NCBI GenBank assembly: GCA_937136425.1
Contig: CAKZON010000037.1
Location: forward strand, 1-64,000
Direction of reading: 5' to 3'
Source of the DNA: an uncultured Crocinitomix sp.
GTDB lineage: Bacteria; Bacteroidota; Bacteroidia; Flavobacteriales_D; Crocinitomicaceae
Length of the DNA stretch: 64,000 nucleotides
Shown: positions 54,533-64,000 of the stretch, one piece after another
Layout: every line of letters begins with the position of its first letter
Position numbering within the stretch: the first letter of the stretch is position 1
Program-made: the position numbers and the translations under genes
The notes under the pieces: generated by a model
Told to the model about the DNA's origin: nothing
Database searches by the model: none
What the model saw: the letters and a program-made list of their open reading frames with translations, nothing else

Positions 54533-54576
54533 CAAAAAAAATGATCCCGCTCTGGTAAAACCAAAGCGGGATTTTA
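54533..54576. terminator. Bidirectional terminator between hydrolase and groEL
   Basis: ATCCCGCT (54544-54551) pairs with AGCGGGAT (54565-54572), extended by TGG/CCA after one mismatch. A T-run follows on the plus strand (54572-54575) and an A-run precedes it (54533-54541), giving a T-run on the minus strand. It can end both convergent genes. Confidence 0.85.
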
Positions 54577-54672
54577 TGTTGCCGTTCCGCGCTATCCTAA
54601 TTCTCTTGCGAGCAAGGGAAGAGCAGATCGTCTAGAAAACAATTTAAGTTTTCGTTGAGTGTATTGCGAAGC

Positions 54673-56328
<1,656 letters not shown>

Positions 56329-56339
56329 TTAAACAATTT

Positions 56340-56606
56340 TTATAATACCCCGTAAACATCTGATTCACGCATAATCAAATAAGTGTTTCCATCCAATTTG
56401 ATTTCCGTCCCTGAATACTGTCCGTATAAAACACTGTCACCAACTTGAAGTGTCATTGGTTCGTCCACTTTTCCAGGTCCTACAGCAATTACTTTACCCT
56501 GTAATGGTTTTTCTTTTGCCGTATCAGGAATGATGATTCCACTTGCGGTCTTCTCTTCTGCCGGAGCAGCTTCAATAAGAACTCTGTCTGCTAATGGTTT
56601 TAACAT
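56340..56606 (-). CDS. groES: Co-chaperonin GroES
   Basis: An 88-residue Hsp10 lid. [32 protein letters not shown] carries the beta-barrel start and mobile loop that docks on GroEL. Usual length. It heads the groESL operon, and the 113 bases upstream to the secG terminator hold its promoter, though I see no clear TAnnTTTG and no CIRCE element. Confidence 0.96.
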   Translation of the reverse strand: MLKPLADRVLIEAAPAEEKTASGIIIPDTAKEKPLQGKVIAVGPGKVDEPMTLQVGDSVLYGQYSGTEIKLDGNTYLIMRESDVYGVL

Positions 56607-56719
56607 AATTATATTTTGTTTGTTCGTTTATAATCTTTGATTTGGATAGTCATAATTTGTGCCATTCTATAAAAGTGATTTTTAAGTGTCAAAATGGCTA
56701 AATTATATAAGTTTAATGC

Positions 56720-56760
56720 AAAAAAAATGTCAGTATGAATGACATACTGACATTTTTTTA
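56720..56760 (-). terminator. Strong terminator after secG
   Basis: ATGTCAGTATG (56727-56737) pairs with CATACTGACAT (56743-56753) around a 5-base loop, and the flanking A7/T7 runs extend it to an 18-bp perfect stem. On the minus strand a T-run follows. It separates the miaB-secG operon from groESL. Confidence 0.9.
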
Positions 56761-56776
56761 ATGCTTTTATTATGTT

Positions 56777-57124
56777 TTACTCAGGGTTACCTGGGTTTAT
56801 ACCGTTAGGTAATGTCAAGTCTGTGTTTGGACCACTTTCTTCATCTGATCCAATTTCTGAAATGTCTGTTTCAAATTCTCCTGGCTCACCTTGTGCTGGA
56901 GCGTCATTTCCACCAATAGCCATTCCTAATACTACCACGGCAATAGCAATTGCTAATCCCCATGTTCCTTTTTCTAATATGTCGGTCGCTCTTTTTGCTC
57001 CTCCTAATTGTACTGCTGAACCAAATTCAGAATTTAATCCTCCACCTTTTGGGTTTTGAACAAGTACAAATAAAATTAGCGCTATACAGGCAATTAATAT
57101 GATAATAGTTAATAGAGTTCCCAT
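56777..57124 (-). CDS. secG: Preprotein translocase subunit SecG
   Basis: A 115-residue membrane protein with two segments (about 3-22 and 52-72) and the SecG middle motif VLVQNPKGGGLNSEFG. The acidic C-terminal tail (EGEPGEFETDISEIGSDEESGP split) is a Bacteroidota feature. It belongs to SecYEG. One base after the TPR gene and last in the miaB operon. Confidence 0.93.
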   Translation of the reverse strand: MGTLLTIIILIACIALILFVLVQNPKGGGLNSEFGSAVQLGGAKRATDILEKGTWGLAIAIAVVVLGMAIGGNDAPAQGEPGEFETDISEIGSDEESGPNTDLTLPNGINPGNPE

Positions 57125-57125
57125 T

Positions 57126-58223
57126 TTATCTTTTTTTAGATTCTTCTCTTATTTTTTCAATTCGACTTGCAAAGAAAGTCTTTTTTTCTGGATATAACAA
57201 GATTAATTTCTCATAAGCTGAAATTGCCTTGGAATAATTTTTCTGTAGCACATGTATTTTGGCCAATGTTTCACTCACCATATCGTCTGGTTCTTCAACA
57301 CTTTTTTGTGCGTTTTTTGCAGGGTTATAGAAGTCTTTCACGGGTTTTGAGATTCTAGGTTCTTCTTGCATAAACTTGTCCAACAAGGCGTCAATTTCTT
57401 CTTTGCGTCCCTTTGATTTTTCTTCAATTTTTTCGGTTTCTTCTTCCGTTTCAATCTGAGTTGTTGCTGGAAGTGTGATTGAAGTAGTATCTGTTAATGG
57501 TTCGTTAGTTTCTGTTTTGCCTTCTTGTTTTAAACGCAACCACTGAATAAATGTGAGATTACTTCGATCGATATCAGAACTAGCTTCTGTTTCAATTGGA
57601 ACTTCAATTTCTACTTGTTCCGTCGCTTCAACCTTCTCTGAAACTTCCTTAACGAATTCTTTTTCATCATTGTTGGTCGTTTCTTGAATTATTTCTTTTG
57701 TACCAACTTCTGAGCTTACGTATGCAACATCAATAGCTTTGTTTAATATTTCAATGTCAAGTTCTGATGTTGTTTTTAATTCAACAGCTTGCTCCTTGTG
57801 TTGTTCTGCCTCTTCTTGTGCTTTATGCTCAATTTTAGCTGCTTCAGACGTTGTTTGGGGTTCAGTTGTATCAATAGCTTTGATTTCTTCCTCGGCTACA
57901 ATTACTTCTGGAGTTTCTTCAACAGCTACAACGTTCTCTTCGACTTTCTCTTCTTCTTTAATTAGAGACTCTGTAGTTTTTGTTTGAGTTCCTGAATGTA
58001 TTAGCGCATATAAATGGCTTCTGTCAGGAGCGTGAATTGCAGTACTTTTTAGTTTCTCTTCAAACTCAATGCTGTTTGCAAGTGCAAGGCCTTTTAGTTC
58101 TAGCAAATGTAAACTGCTCGAATAAGGATACTTTTTAACCAAATCAGCTAAAGACGAAAGGTCTTCTTGTTTAACCCCTTGCGGGTTAGAAATGTATTGC
58201 GATATGTTTTCTCCAGAAATCAC
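57126..58223 (-). CDS. TPR-like protein of the lptE-secG operon
   Basis: A 365-residue cytoplasmic-looking protein. A helical N-terminus (about 1-75, with VKKYPYSSSLHLLELKGLA) recalls a TPR unit. A long Glu/Thr-rich low-complexity middle follows (about 90-290), then a C-terminal TPR-like pair (ETLAKIHVLQKNYSKAISAYEKLILLYPEK, about 315-345). Start is a GTG that overlaps the lptE stop by 4 bases. Function unknown; it is well placed to act in envelope biogenesis by operon association only. Confidence 0.75.
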   Translation of the reverse strand: MISGENISQYISNPQGVKQEDLSSLADLVKKYPYSSSLHLLELKGLALANSIEFEEKLKSTAIHAPDRSHLYALIHSGTQTKTTESLIKEEEKVEENVVAVEETPEVIVAEEEIKAIDTTEPQTTSEAAKIEHKAQEEAEQHKEQAVELKTTSELDIEILNKAIDVAYVSSEVGTKEIIQETTNNDEKEFVKEVSEKVEATEQVEIEVPIETEASSDIDRSNLTFIQWLRLKQEGKTETNEPLTDTTSITLPATTQIETEEETEKIEEKSKGRKEEIDALLDKFMQEEPRISKPVKDFYNPAKNAQKSVEEPDDMVSETLAKIHVLQKNYSKAISAYEKLILLYPEKKTFFASRIEKIREESKKR

Positions 58224-58714
58224 CAGTTACTTGTAAGGCGGTTAATAACAGCTTGAGAGAGTTTACCATTGATGTCTTCTAATAATTGATCTTGTACGCT
58301 TGAAAGATCTAGTGCAGCATCAAAATCTGATTGCTGTGTAAAAGTCTCATCAAAACTTTGATCTTCTTCAATATTATTAATGACAGTAACATCAATAGTA
58401 ACGATTAAGCGATTGAGCGCAGCAAGTTCGTCTGACTGTACAGAAACCGGAACGGTATTGAAATAAGTAATTTTACCAGCTATTTCAACATCTGCTTTTT
58501 CATTTTTTAAATTCAGTTTTGTTCTTGAAATCATATAGTCTTTCAAGAAGTCAGTATAGGTTGCTCCATAGCCAACTGGGGCATTGGCCGCTTGTTCTTC
58601 AAATAATTCAACAGAAAACGTGTTGGCATTTATACTTCCGTCAATCATCCCATATTGTATGGTACAAGAGAATAATAATAACGGTACTAAAAAAAGTGCA
58701 AATCGTGTTTTCAT
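58220..58714 (-). CDS. lptE: LPS-assembly lipoprotein LptE
   Basis: A 164-residue lipoprotein. Lipobox LLLFSCT (Cys16), then the Bacteroidota LptE pattern: SINANTFSVELFEEQAANAP, DYMISRTKLNLKNEKADVEIAGKITYFNTVPV split by gaps, and an Asn-Trp end (LTSNW). LptE plugs the LptD barrel that inserts LPS into the outer membrane. It overlaps the TPR gene and follows the sigma-54 activator by 26 bases. Confidence 0.88.
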   Translation of the reverse strand: MKTRFALFLVPLLLFSCTIQYGMIDGSINANTFSVELFEEQAANAPVGYGATYTDFLKDYMISRTKLNLKNEKADVEIAGKITYFNTVPVSVQSDELAALNRLIVTIDVTVINNIEEDQSFDETFTQQSDFDAALDLSSVQDQLLEDINGKLSQAVINRLTSNW

Positions 58715-58740
58715 ATTGTTATAACGCTTAGCGTCATGGC

Positions 58741-59985
58741 TTATTTTAAATCGTATTCTTTTATTTTTCTATAAAGTGTTCGTTCAGATATACCTAAATC
58801 CTGTGCGGCATATTTTCTTTTGCCTCTGTGTTTTTCTAATGCTTTTTGAATCAATTCTTTTTCTCGATCTTCTAAAGATAAAGATTCCTCAACCTCTACA
58901 TGTTCTTCAAAACCACTACCAAACTGATCTTGATTATGTGCAATCGGGGTTTCGTTATAAGCATAGGGCTCTGCTAATAAATTTGCAGCTCCGGTGGTAG
59001 GTTCTGGATATAACTTTGCAATCATGTCATTGCGATCATCCGTGCTCAAGTCATCAGTACCTTCGCGCAACATATTAACCACCATCTTTTTTAATTCTCC
59101 CAAGTCCTTTTTCATATCAAACAAGACTTTGTAAAGAATGTCTCGCTCACTAAAATCACTTTCTTTCGAAGAGTTATTTGCTAATATTGGTAGGTTTGTG
59201 GCAGTGTAATCAGGTAAATATGTACGCAAAATCTCACCGCTAATGTCACGGCTGTTTTCTACAACTGATATTTGTTCCGTTACATTTTTTAACTGTCGAA
59301 TATTCCCAGGCCAATTATAATTTAATAAAACATGAACGGCATCTTCTGTCAATCGGATAGATGGCATGCGGTATTTCTCAGCAAAATCAGAGGCGAATTT
59401 TCGAAACAATAGGTGGATATCATCTTTTCTTTGTCGTAACGGTGGCAATTTGATTGGAACCGTGCTTAATCGATAAAACAAATCCTCTCTAAATTTTCCA
59501 GTTTGAATTGCTTGCAACATGTTCTCATTGGTTGCAGCTATAATTCTAACATTAGTTTTTATTGGCTGAGATGATCCTACTCGAATAAATTCTCCTGTTT
59601 CCAAAACCCTTAACAATCTTACTTGTGTGGTTAAAGGTAGTTCGGCAACTTCATCTAAAAAGATAGTGCCGTTGTCTGCTACTTCAAAATATCCTTTTCT
59701 TTGGTCATGGGCTCCCGTAAAAGATCCTTTTTCATGACCAAATAATTCACTGTCAATTGTTCCCTCTGGTATTGCACCGCAGTTAACCGCAATGTACGAA
59801 CCGTGTTTACGTGCACTAAGTTGGTGAATAACTTTTGGCATTACTTCTTTACCAGTACCGCTTTCCCCAGTAATTAATACACTAATGTCGGTTGGAGCAA
59901 CTTGTACTGATATGTTTAATGCCTGATTTAAAGCACTAGAGTTACCAATAATTCCAAAACGTTGTTTTATCTGCTGTGCGTCCAT
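58741..59985 (-). CDS. Sigma-54-dependent activator without a sensor domain
   Basis: A 414-residue bEBP. It starts directly with the AAA+ domain: Walker A GESGTGKE (40-47), GSFTGA loop (87-92, a natural variant of GAFTGA), Walker B GTIFLDE (106-112), arginine-finger region FREDLFYRL, ending near 245. A long acidic linker follows, and a Fis-type helix-turn-helix covers about 375-414 (GKRKYAAQDLGISERTLYRKIKE). No receiver, GAF or PAS domain is present, so activity must be set by amount, by a partner or by ATP state. It lies 2 bases after miaB and 26 before lptE. Confidence 0.92.
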   Translation of the reverse strand: MDAQQIKQRFGIIGNSSALNQALNISVQVAPTDISVLITGESGTGKEVMPKVIHQLSARKHGSYIAVNCGAIPEGTIDSELFGHEKGSFTGAHDQRKGYFEVADNGTIFLDEVAELPLTTQVRLLRVLETGEFIRVGSSQPIKTNVRIIAATNENMLQAIQTGKFREDLFYRLSTVPIKLPPLRQRKDDIHLLFRKFASDFAEKYRMPSIRLTEDAVHVLLNYNWPGNIRQLKNVTEQISVVENSRDISGEILRTYLPDYTATNLPILANNSSKESDFSERDILYKVLFDMKKDLGELKKMVVNMLREGTDDLSTDDRNDMIAKLYPEPTTGAANLLAEPYAYNETPIAHNQDQFGSGFEEHVEVEESLSLEDREKELIQKALEKHRGKRKYAAQDLGISERTLYRKIKEYDLK

Positions 59986-59987
59986 AA

Positions 59988-61430
59988 TTAACTCTTTACC
60001 GCTACACCTTTTAATGTTGCACTTGTAAAATCAGTGATTTTAACATTTACATAATCGCCAGGTTCAAAATTCTCTTTTGGAAAAATGGTTGTCACATTTT
60101 GTGAATTTCTTCCGTAAACAAAATCATCTGAACGTTTTGATGTCCCTTCAACAAGTACTTTGCAAACATTACCAACCATACGTTCGTTAGCCTCGTGAGA
60201 TAGTTTAGCTTGCAAGGCTTGTACTTCATAAAGTCGTTGTTTTTTTAATGCTTCTGGAATGTCATCTTCAAACTTACGCTCAGCTAAAGTTTTTGGACGC
60301 TCAGAATAAAAGAACATATATGAAAATTCGTATCCAACTTCTTTCATTAAAGAGATAGTTTCTTGATGATCTTCATCTGTTTCACCGCAAAACCCTGTTA
60401 TTATATCTGATGAGATAAAAGCATCCGGTAAAATTCTTTTTATCGCATCAATTCTATTTAAATACCATTCACGCGTATAACCTCTGTTCATTCTTTTTAA
60501 AACATCAGAACTTCCTGATTGAACAGGTAGGTGAATGTATTTACAAAGGTTTTCATATTTCGCCATAACATGCAAAACATCATCCGTCATATCTTTTGGA
60601 TGTGAAGTCGAAAATCGAATTCTTAAATCAGGATTTACCAAAGCAACTTTTTCCATTAAGCCAGCAAATGTAACAACAGGCTTACTTTCATCTATTACTT
60701 CTCCCTTTTTGGTAATGTTCCATTTATAGCTGTCTACATTTTGTCCCAATAAGGTTACTTCTCTATAGCCATTGTCAAATAATTCCTGCGCCTCTTTAAC
60801 AATTGATTCAGGATCTCGACTTCTTTCTCTTCCTCTTGTAAAAGGTACTACACAAAACGAGCACATATTGTCGCATCCGCGCATAATAGAAATAAAAGCC
60901 GTGACACCACCTGCACCTAATCGTACGGGAGCAATGTCTGCATATGTTTCTTCGCGAGACAATAAAACGTTAACCGCTTTTTGACCTCCGTTAACTTCTT
61001 CAATTAAGTTTGGTAAATCTCGATAGGCATCTGGTCCAGCTACTAAGTCTACCAGTTTCTCTTGTTCAAGCAAGTCCTTTTTTAAACGCTCCGCCATACA
61101 GCCTAAAATTCCAATAACTAATGATGGATTTTTTTTCTTACGCTTATTATATTGACTTAATTTATTTCGAACACGTTGTTCCGCATTCTCTCGAATAGAG
61201 CAGGTGTTCATTAAAATAACATCTGCATCTTCAGAGTTACGCGTGGTTGTATATCCTTCTTCACTTAAAATTGAAGCAACAATTTCACTGTCTGAAAAAT
61301 TCATTTGACAACCGTAGCTCTCTAAGTAAAGTTTTTTTCCGTTAGTGGATTCTTGTGCCGCGTTCAACAAAGTAGCAGTTCCCTGCAGTTTTTCGTCAAT
61401 CACCTTTTCGTCTGTTCCAAATTCTCTCAT
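59988..61430 (-). CDS. miaB: tRNA-2-methylthio-N6-isopentenyladenosine synthase
   Basis: A 480-residue radical-SAM methylthiotransferase. The N-terminal UPF0004 domain supplies one Fe-S cluster (Cys41 in YGCQMN, Cys77 in [10 protein letters not shown], Cys111 in GCMAER), the radical-SAM core has Cys186, Cys190, Cys193 in [13 protein letters not shown], and a C-terminal TRAM domain binds RNA (about 410-478). It adds the methylthio group to i6A37 of tRNA. First gene of the operon, with -7 element TAAATTTG at 61458-61465. Confidence 0.96.
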   Translation of the reverse strand: MREFGTDEKVIDEKLQGTATLLNAAQESTNGKKLYLESYGCQMNFSDSEIVASILSEEGYTTTRNSEDADVILMNTCSIRENAEQRVRNKLSQYNKRKKKNPSLVIGILGCMAERLKKDLLEQEKLVDLVAGPDAYRDLPNLIEEVNGGQKAVNVLLSREETYADIAPVRLGAGGVTAFISIMRGCDNMCSFCVVPFTRGRERSRDPESIVKEAQELFDNGYREVTLLGQNVDSYKWNITKKGEVIDESKPVVTFAGLMEKVALVNPDLRIRFSTSHPKDMTDDVLHVMAKYENLCKYIHLPVQSGSSDVLKRMNRGYTREWYLNRIDAIKRILPDAFISSDIITGFCGETDEDHQETISLMKEVGYEFSYMFFYSERPKTLAERKFEDDIPEALKKQRLYEVQALQAKLSHEANERMVGNVCKVLVEGTSKRSDDFVYGRNSQNVTTIFPKENFEPGDYVNVKITDFTSATLKGVAVKS

Positions 61431-61457
61431 TAATCTATTATTCGGCTAGTTTTTGTG

Positions 61458-61465
61458 CAAATTTA
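61458..61465 (-). promoter_or_regulatory. Putative -7 promoter element of the miaB operon
   Basis: Minus-strand TAAATTTG, an exact TAnnTTTG match, 27 bases before the miaB start codon. Confidence 0.5.
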
Positions 61466-61597
61466 GCTATATTTTAGATGGTATGACATTATGGCAGAAA
61501 ATTATTTTTTAGGATTTAAGATTTTTTATTATTACATAATAAGGAACTCAAAATACTTTTTTCCGTCTAACTGTTACATTAATTAAAATATCATTTC

Positions 61598-61605
61598 TAA
61601 TTTTG
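61598..61605 (+). promoter_or_regulatory. Putative -7 promoter element of topA
   Basis: TAATTTTG matches TAnnTTTG. It would leave a leader of about 120 bases before topA, in which I see no clear hairpin. Confidence 0.4.
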
Positions 61606-61726
61606 ACCCGCAATTTAAGAGATGATCAGAAATAGTTTTAAGCAATAAATTTAACATTGCAGTTCTGAATATCTGACTTATATTAGGCAGCAATTATCAA
61701 TCACGTAAGAATCGAATTTTTAAGGT

Positions 61727-64000
61727 ATGGCAAAAAATCTCGTTATAGTTGAGTCACCCGCAAAGGCAAAAACAATTGAGAAATATTTAGGGAAAGATTT
61801 CGTAGTAATGTCAAGTTATGGACATGTACGAGATTTGGCAAAAGGTGACGGCTCAATAGATGTGGAAAATGGATTTACGCCCAAATATATCGTGTCAACA
61901 GATAAGAAAAAAGTGATAACTGAATTAAAGAAAATGGTGAAAACTGTTGATGAGGTTTGGTTAGCATCTGATGAGGACCGTGAGGGAGAGGCTATTTCTT
62001 GGCATTTAAAAGAAACGTTAGGTTTAGATAAAAAAGGGTATAAGCGTATTACGTTTAATGAAATTACCAAGTCTGCTGTGTTAGAGGCAATTGCTAATCC
62101 ACGTGAAATTGATAGCGATTTAGTTAACGCCCAACAAGCTAGAAGAATTTTGGATAGATTGGTTGGTTTTGAACTTTCGCCTGTATTATGGAGAAAAGTA
62201 AAACCATCTTTGTCTGCTGGAAGAGTACAATCTGTTGCGGTTAGATTAGTGGTTGAAAGAGAACAAGAAATTGAGCGTTTTGAATCAAATAGTTTTTATA
62301 GAACAGATGCTTTGTTCAAAGTAGGTAGCTCAGCTTTAAAGGCAAAACTAAGTGGGCAATTTGATTCTAAGGATAAAGCAAAAAGCTTTGTTGAAAAATG
62401 TACAGATCATAATTTCAAAGTAAATAGCATTGTTAAAAAGCCAGGGAAAAAGAGCCCAACAGCTCCTTTTACAACTTCAACTTTGCAGCAAGAGGCCAGT
62501 TTGAAATTAGGTTTCTCGGTTTCTAGAACCATGTCAGTAGCACAGCGTTTGTATGAGTCAGGTTTGATTACTTATATGAGAACAGATTCTGTGAACTTAT
62601 CACAAACAGCAGTTGATGCTGCAAAAACAGAAATTGAAACAGCATACGGAGCAGAGTATTTCTCTCACCGTAAATTCAAAAATAAATCAGACTCGGCGCA
62701 AGAGGCGCACGAAGCCATTCGTCCAACTAATTTTGGATTACATGAAATTGATGCCGAAAGAGATGAAGCAAGACTTTATCAATTGATTTGGAAGAGGTCA
62801 ATTGCCTCTCAAATGGCTGAAGCAAAATTAGAGCGTACTTCAATTAAAATTGATGCGCCTGATAATAAAGAATTCTCTGCAACTGGAGAAATTGTTCTTT
62901 TTGATGGATTCTTGAAAGTTTATCTTGAATCAAAAGTGGATGAGGACGAAGATGAAATGGAAGGACTATTACCTCCAATGAATGAAGGAGATTCATTAGT
63001 TCGTGATGCTATTACTTCTACAGAGCGTTTTACGCGCCCTCCATCAAGATTTGTTGAGGCTAGTTTGGTGAAGAAATTAGAGGAGTTAGGAATTGGGCGT
63101 CCGTCAACATACGCACCAACAATTTCTACCATTCAAAAAAGAGGTTATGTTGAGCGTGGTGAACGCGACGGAACTGAACGTAATTATAATGTAATTACTT
63201 TGAAAGGGACTGATGTGTCTGAAGCTTCAAATACTGAAAAAACTGGAAGCGATAAAGGAAAAATGGTTCCTACTGATATTGGTCGCGTAGTAACTGAGTT
63301 TTTGATGGAGCACTTTGATCAGGTTATGAATTATAACTTTACGGCAAGTGTTGAAAAAGAGTTTGATGATATTGCAAAAGGCTTGGTTGAATGGTCGAAA
63401 ATGATATCTGAATTTTATACGCCTTTCCATGTTAAAGTGGAGGATACTATTGAGAATTCAGAAAGAGCATCTGGAGAAAGATTATTAGGAGTTGATCCAA
63501 AGTCTGGAAAAAACATGTATGCTCGTATTGGTCGATTTGGACCTATGGTGCAAATTGGTGAAGCTGATGATGAAGATAAACCAAAGTTTGCTTCGTTGCA
63601 AAAAGATCAAAGTATTCAAACAATTACAGTGGAGGAAGCACTTGAATTATTTAAGTTTCCAAAAGTAATTGGAGAGTATGAAGGTGTTCCTGTAAAAATT
63701 AACAAAGGTAGATTCGGACCTTATGTTCAATTGAATAAATTATTTGCTTCAATCAAAGAAGCTAATGGAGATACACTTGAAAATATTGATTTAGAGAGAG
63801 CAATTGTCTTGATTGAAGAGAAGAGAGAAGAGGATCGCAATAGAATGATTAAGACATTTACTGAAGATGATACAATGCAATTGTTGAATGGTAGGTATGG
63901 TGCTTATTTAAAAATCGGAAAAAAGAACTTTAAGTTACCAAAGGATGTTGAGCCTGCGGAGTTAACTTATGAGCAGTGTATTGAGATTTCTAAAAATCAA
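61727..64000 (+). CDS. topA: DNA topoisomerase I, cut at the window end
   Basis: The frame is open from the ATG at 61727 through the last base (758 codons seen, no stop), so the C-terminus is missing. The Toprim domain shows VIVESPAKAKTI (6-17) and SDEDREGEAISWHL with the metal-binding acidic residues; the active-site tyrosine is Tyr283 in GLITYMRTDSV. After the core, C-terminal repeats of the Toprim_C type (GRFGPMVQIGE, GRFGPYVQL, GRYGAYLKIG) replace zinc fingers, as is common in Bacteroidota. It relaxes negative supercoils. Confidence 0.96.
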   Translation, partial: MAKNLVIVESPAKAKTIEKYLGKDFVVMSSYGHVRDLAKGDGSIDVENGFTPKYIVSTDKKKVITELKKMVKTVDEVWLASDEDREGEAISWHLKETLGLDKKGYKRITFNEITKSAVLEAIANPREIDSDLVNAQQARRILDRLVGFELSPVLWRKVKPSLSAGRVQSVAVRLVVEREQEIERFESNSFYRTDALFKVGSSALKAKLSGQFDSKDKAKSFVEKCTDHNFKVNSIVKKPGKKSPTAPFTTSTLQQEASLKLGFSVSRTMSVAQRLYESGLITYMRTDSVNLSQTAVDAAKTEIETAYGAEYFSHRKFKNKSDSAQEAHEAIRPTNFGLHEIDAERDEARLYQLIWKRSIASQMAEAKLERTSIKIDAPDNKEFSATGEIVLFDGFLKVYLESKVDEDEDEMEGLLPPMNEGDSLVRDAITSTERFTRPPSRFVEASLVKKLEELGIGRPSTYAPTISTIQKRGYVERGERDGTERNYNVITLKGTDVSEASNTEKTGSDKGKMVPTDIGRVVTEFLMEHFDQVMNYNFTASVEKEFDDIAKGLVEWSKMISEFYTPFHVKVEDTIENSERASGERLLGVDPKSGKNMYARIGRFGPMVQIGEADDEDKPKFASLQKDQSIQTITVEEALELFKFPKVIGEYEGVPVKINKGRFGPYVQLNKLFASIKEANGDTLENIDLERAIVLIEEKREEDRNRMIKTFTEDDTMQLLNGRYGAYLKIGKKNFKLPKDVEPAELTYEQCIEISKNQ

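Noticed and set aside
54580..54672. A GC-richer patch with small inverted repeats after the bidirectional terminator, upstream of the groEL stop.
   Set aside because: No stem longer than 5-6 bases with a consistent loop, no T-run, and no second copy noticed in the window; not enough to call a repeat element or RNA.
56650..56664. A TGGCAC-like sequence on the minus strand upstream of groES, resembling a sigma-54 -24 element.
   Set aside because: After the GG, ten bases on, the sequence is GA and not GC, and the -12 TTGC block is ATGA. Two core mismatches make it a poor sigma-54 site.

Overview
This is a low-GC window that reads as Bacteroidota, most likely class Flavobacteriia. The evidence is two exported proteins with type IX secretion (T9SS) C-terminal tails, Bacteroidota-style promoter elements (TAnnTTTG), a Bacteroidota-type LptE, WG-repeat and DUF4920 proteins, and almost no Shine-Dalgarno sites. 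There is no rRNA or tRNA gene here, so genus and family cannot be fixed. The gene order miaB, sigma-54 activator, lptE, TPR protein, secG, groES, groEL looks like ordinary chromosomal backbone. I see no phage, insertion sequence or CRISPR array.

Layout. 1-5.8 kb: the tail of a CotH-like gene with an in-frame stop near the window edge, a Crp/Fnr regulator followed by an FNR-type palindrome, a DinB-like protein, a two-component pair, an ECF sigma factor with a structured leader, and a small membrane protein. 5.8-18.6 kb: mostly exported proteins of unknown job (WG-repeat protein, two proteins sharing a ZU5-like domain, lipocalin-like lipoprotein, DUF2891, YD-like protein, LRR protein) plus an ABC-F ATPase. 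18.5-26.1 kb, minus strand: a seven-gene nucleotide-sugar operon (wbpE-like, ugd, uxs, wbpD-, wbpB-, wbpA-like, rmlB). 26.3-36 kb: Kdo transferase, DUF4920 lipoprotein, CsaA, an RprXY-like two-component pair, dodecin, M23 peptidase, zapA and rny. 36-49.2 kb, plus strand: a Wzx/Wzy-type polysaccharide cluster with two near-identical PIG-L deacetylases, an LpxD-like acyltransferase, glycosyltransferases, flippase, polymerase, a Wzz-like protein on the opposite strand, an O-antigen ligase-like protein, an aminotransferase, a WbpI-like epimerase and an initiating sugar-phosphate transferase. 49.4-54.5 kb: two large T9SS-type exported proteins. 54.7-61.4 kb, minus strand: groEL-groES and the secG-to-miaB operon. 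61.7-64 kb: 5' part of topA.

How they work together. The two sugar clusters together hold the five steps expected to turn UDP-GlcNAc into UDP-ManNAc(3NAc)A (WbpA, WbpB, WbpE and WbpD on the minus strand, WbpI-like on the plus strand 21 kb away). Ugd plus Uxs should give UDP-xylose, and RmlB gives dTDP-4-keto-6-deoxyglucose. The plus-strand cluster would assemble, flip, polymerise and ligate the glycan. Kdo transferase, LptE and the M23 peptidase are also envelope genes. No clear-cut new defence or mobile system is visible. The most interesting unknowns are the PIG-L pair plus LpxD-like module, the ZU5-like domain proteins, the structured leader of the sigma factor, the structured zapA-rny gap, and the sensor-less sigma-54 activator inside the lptE/secG operon.
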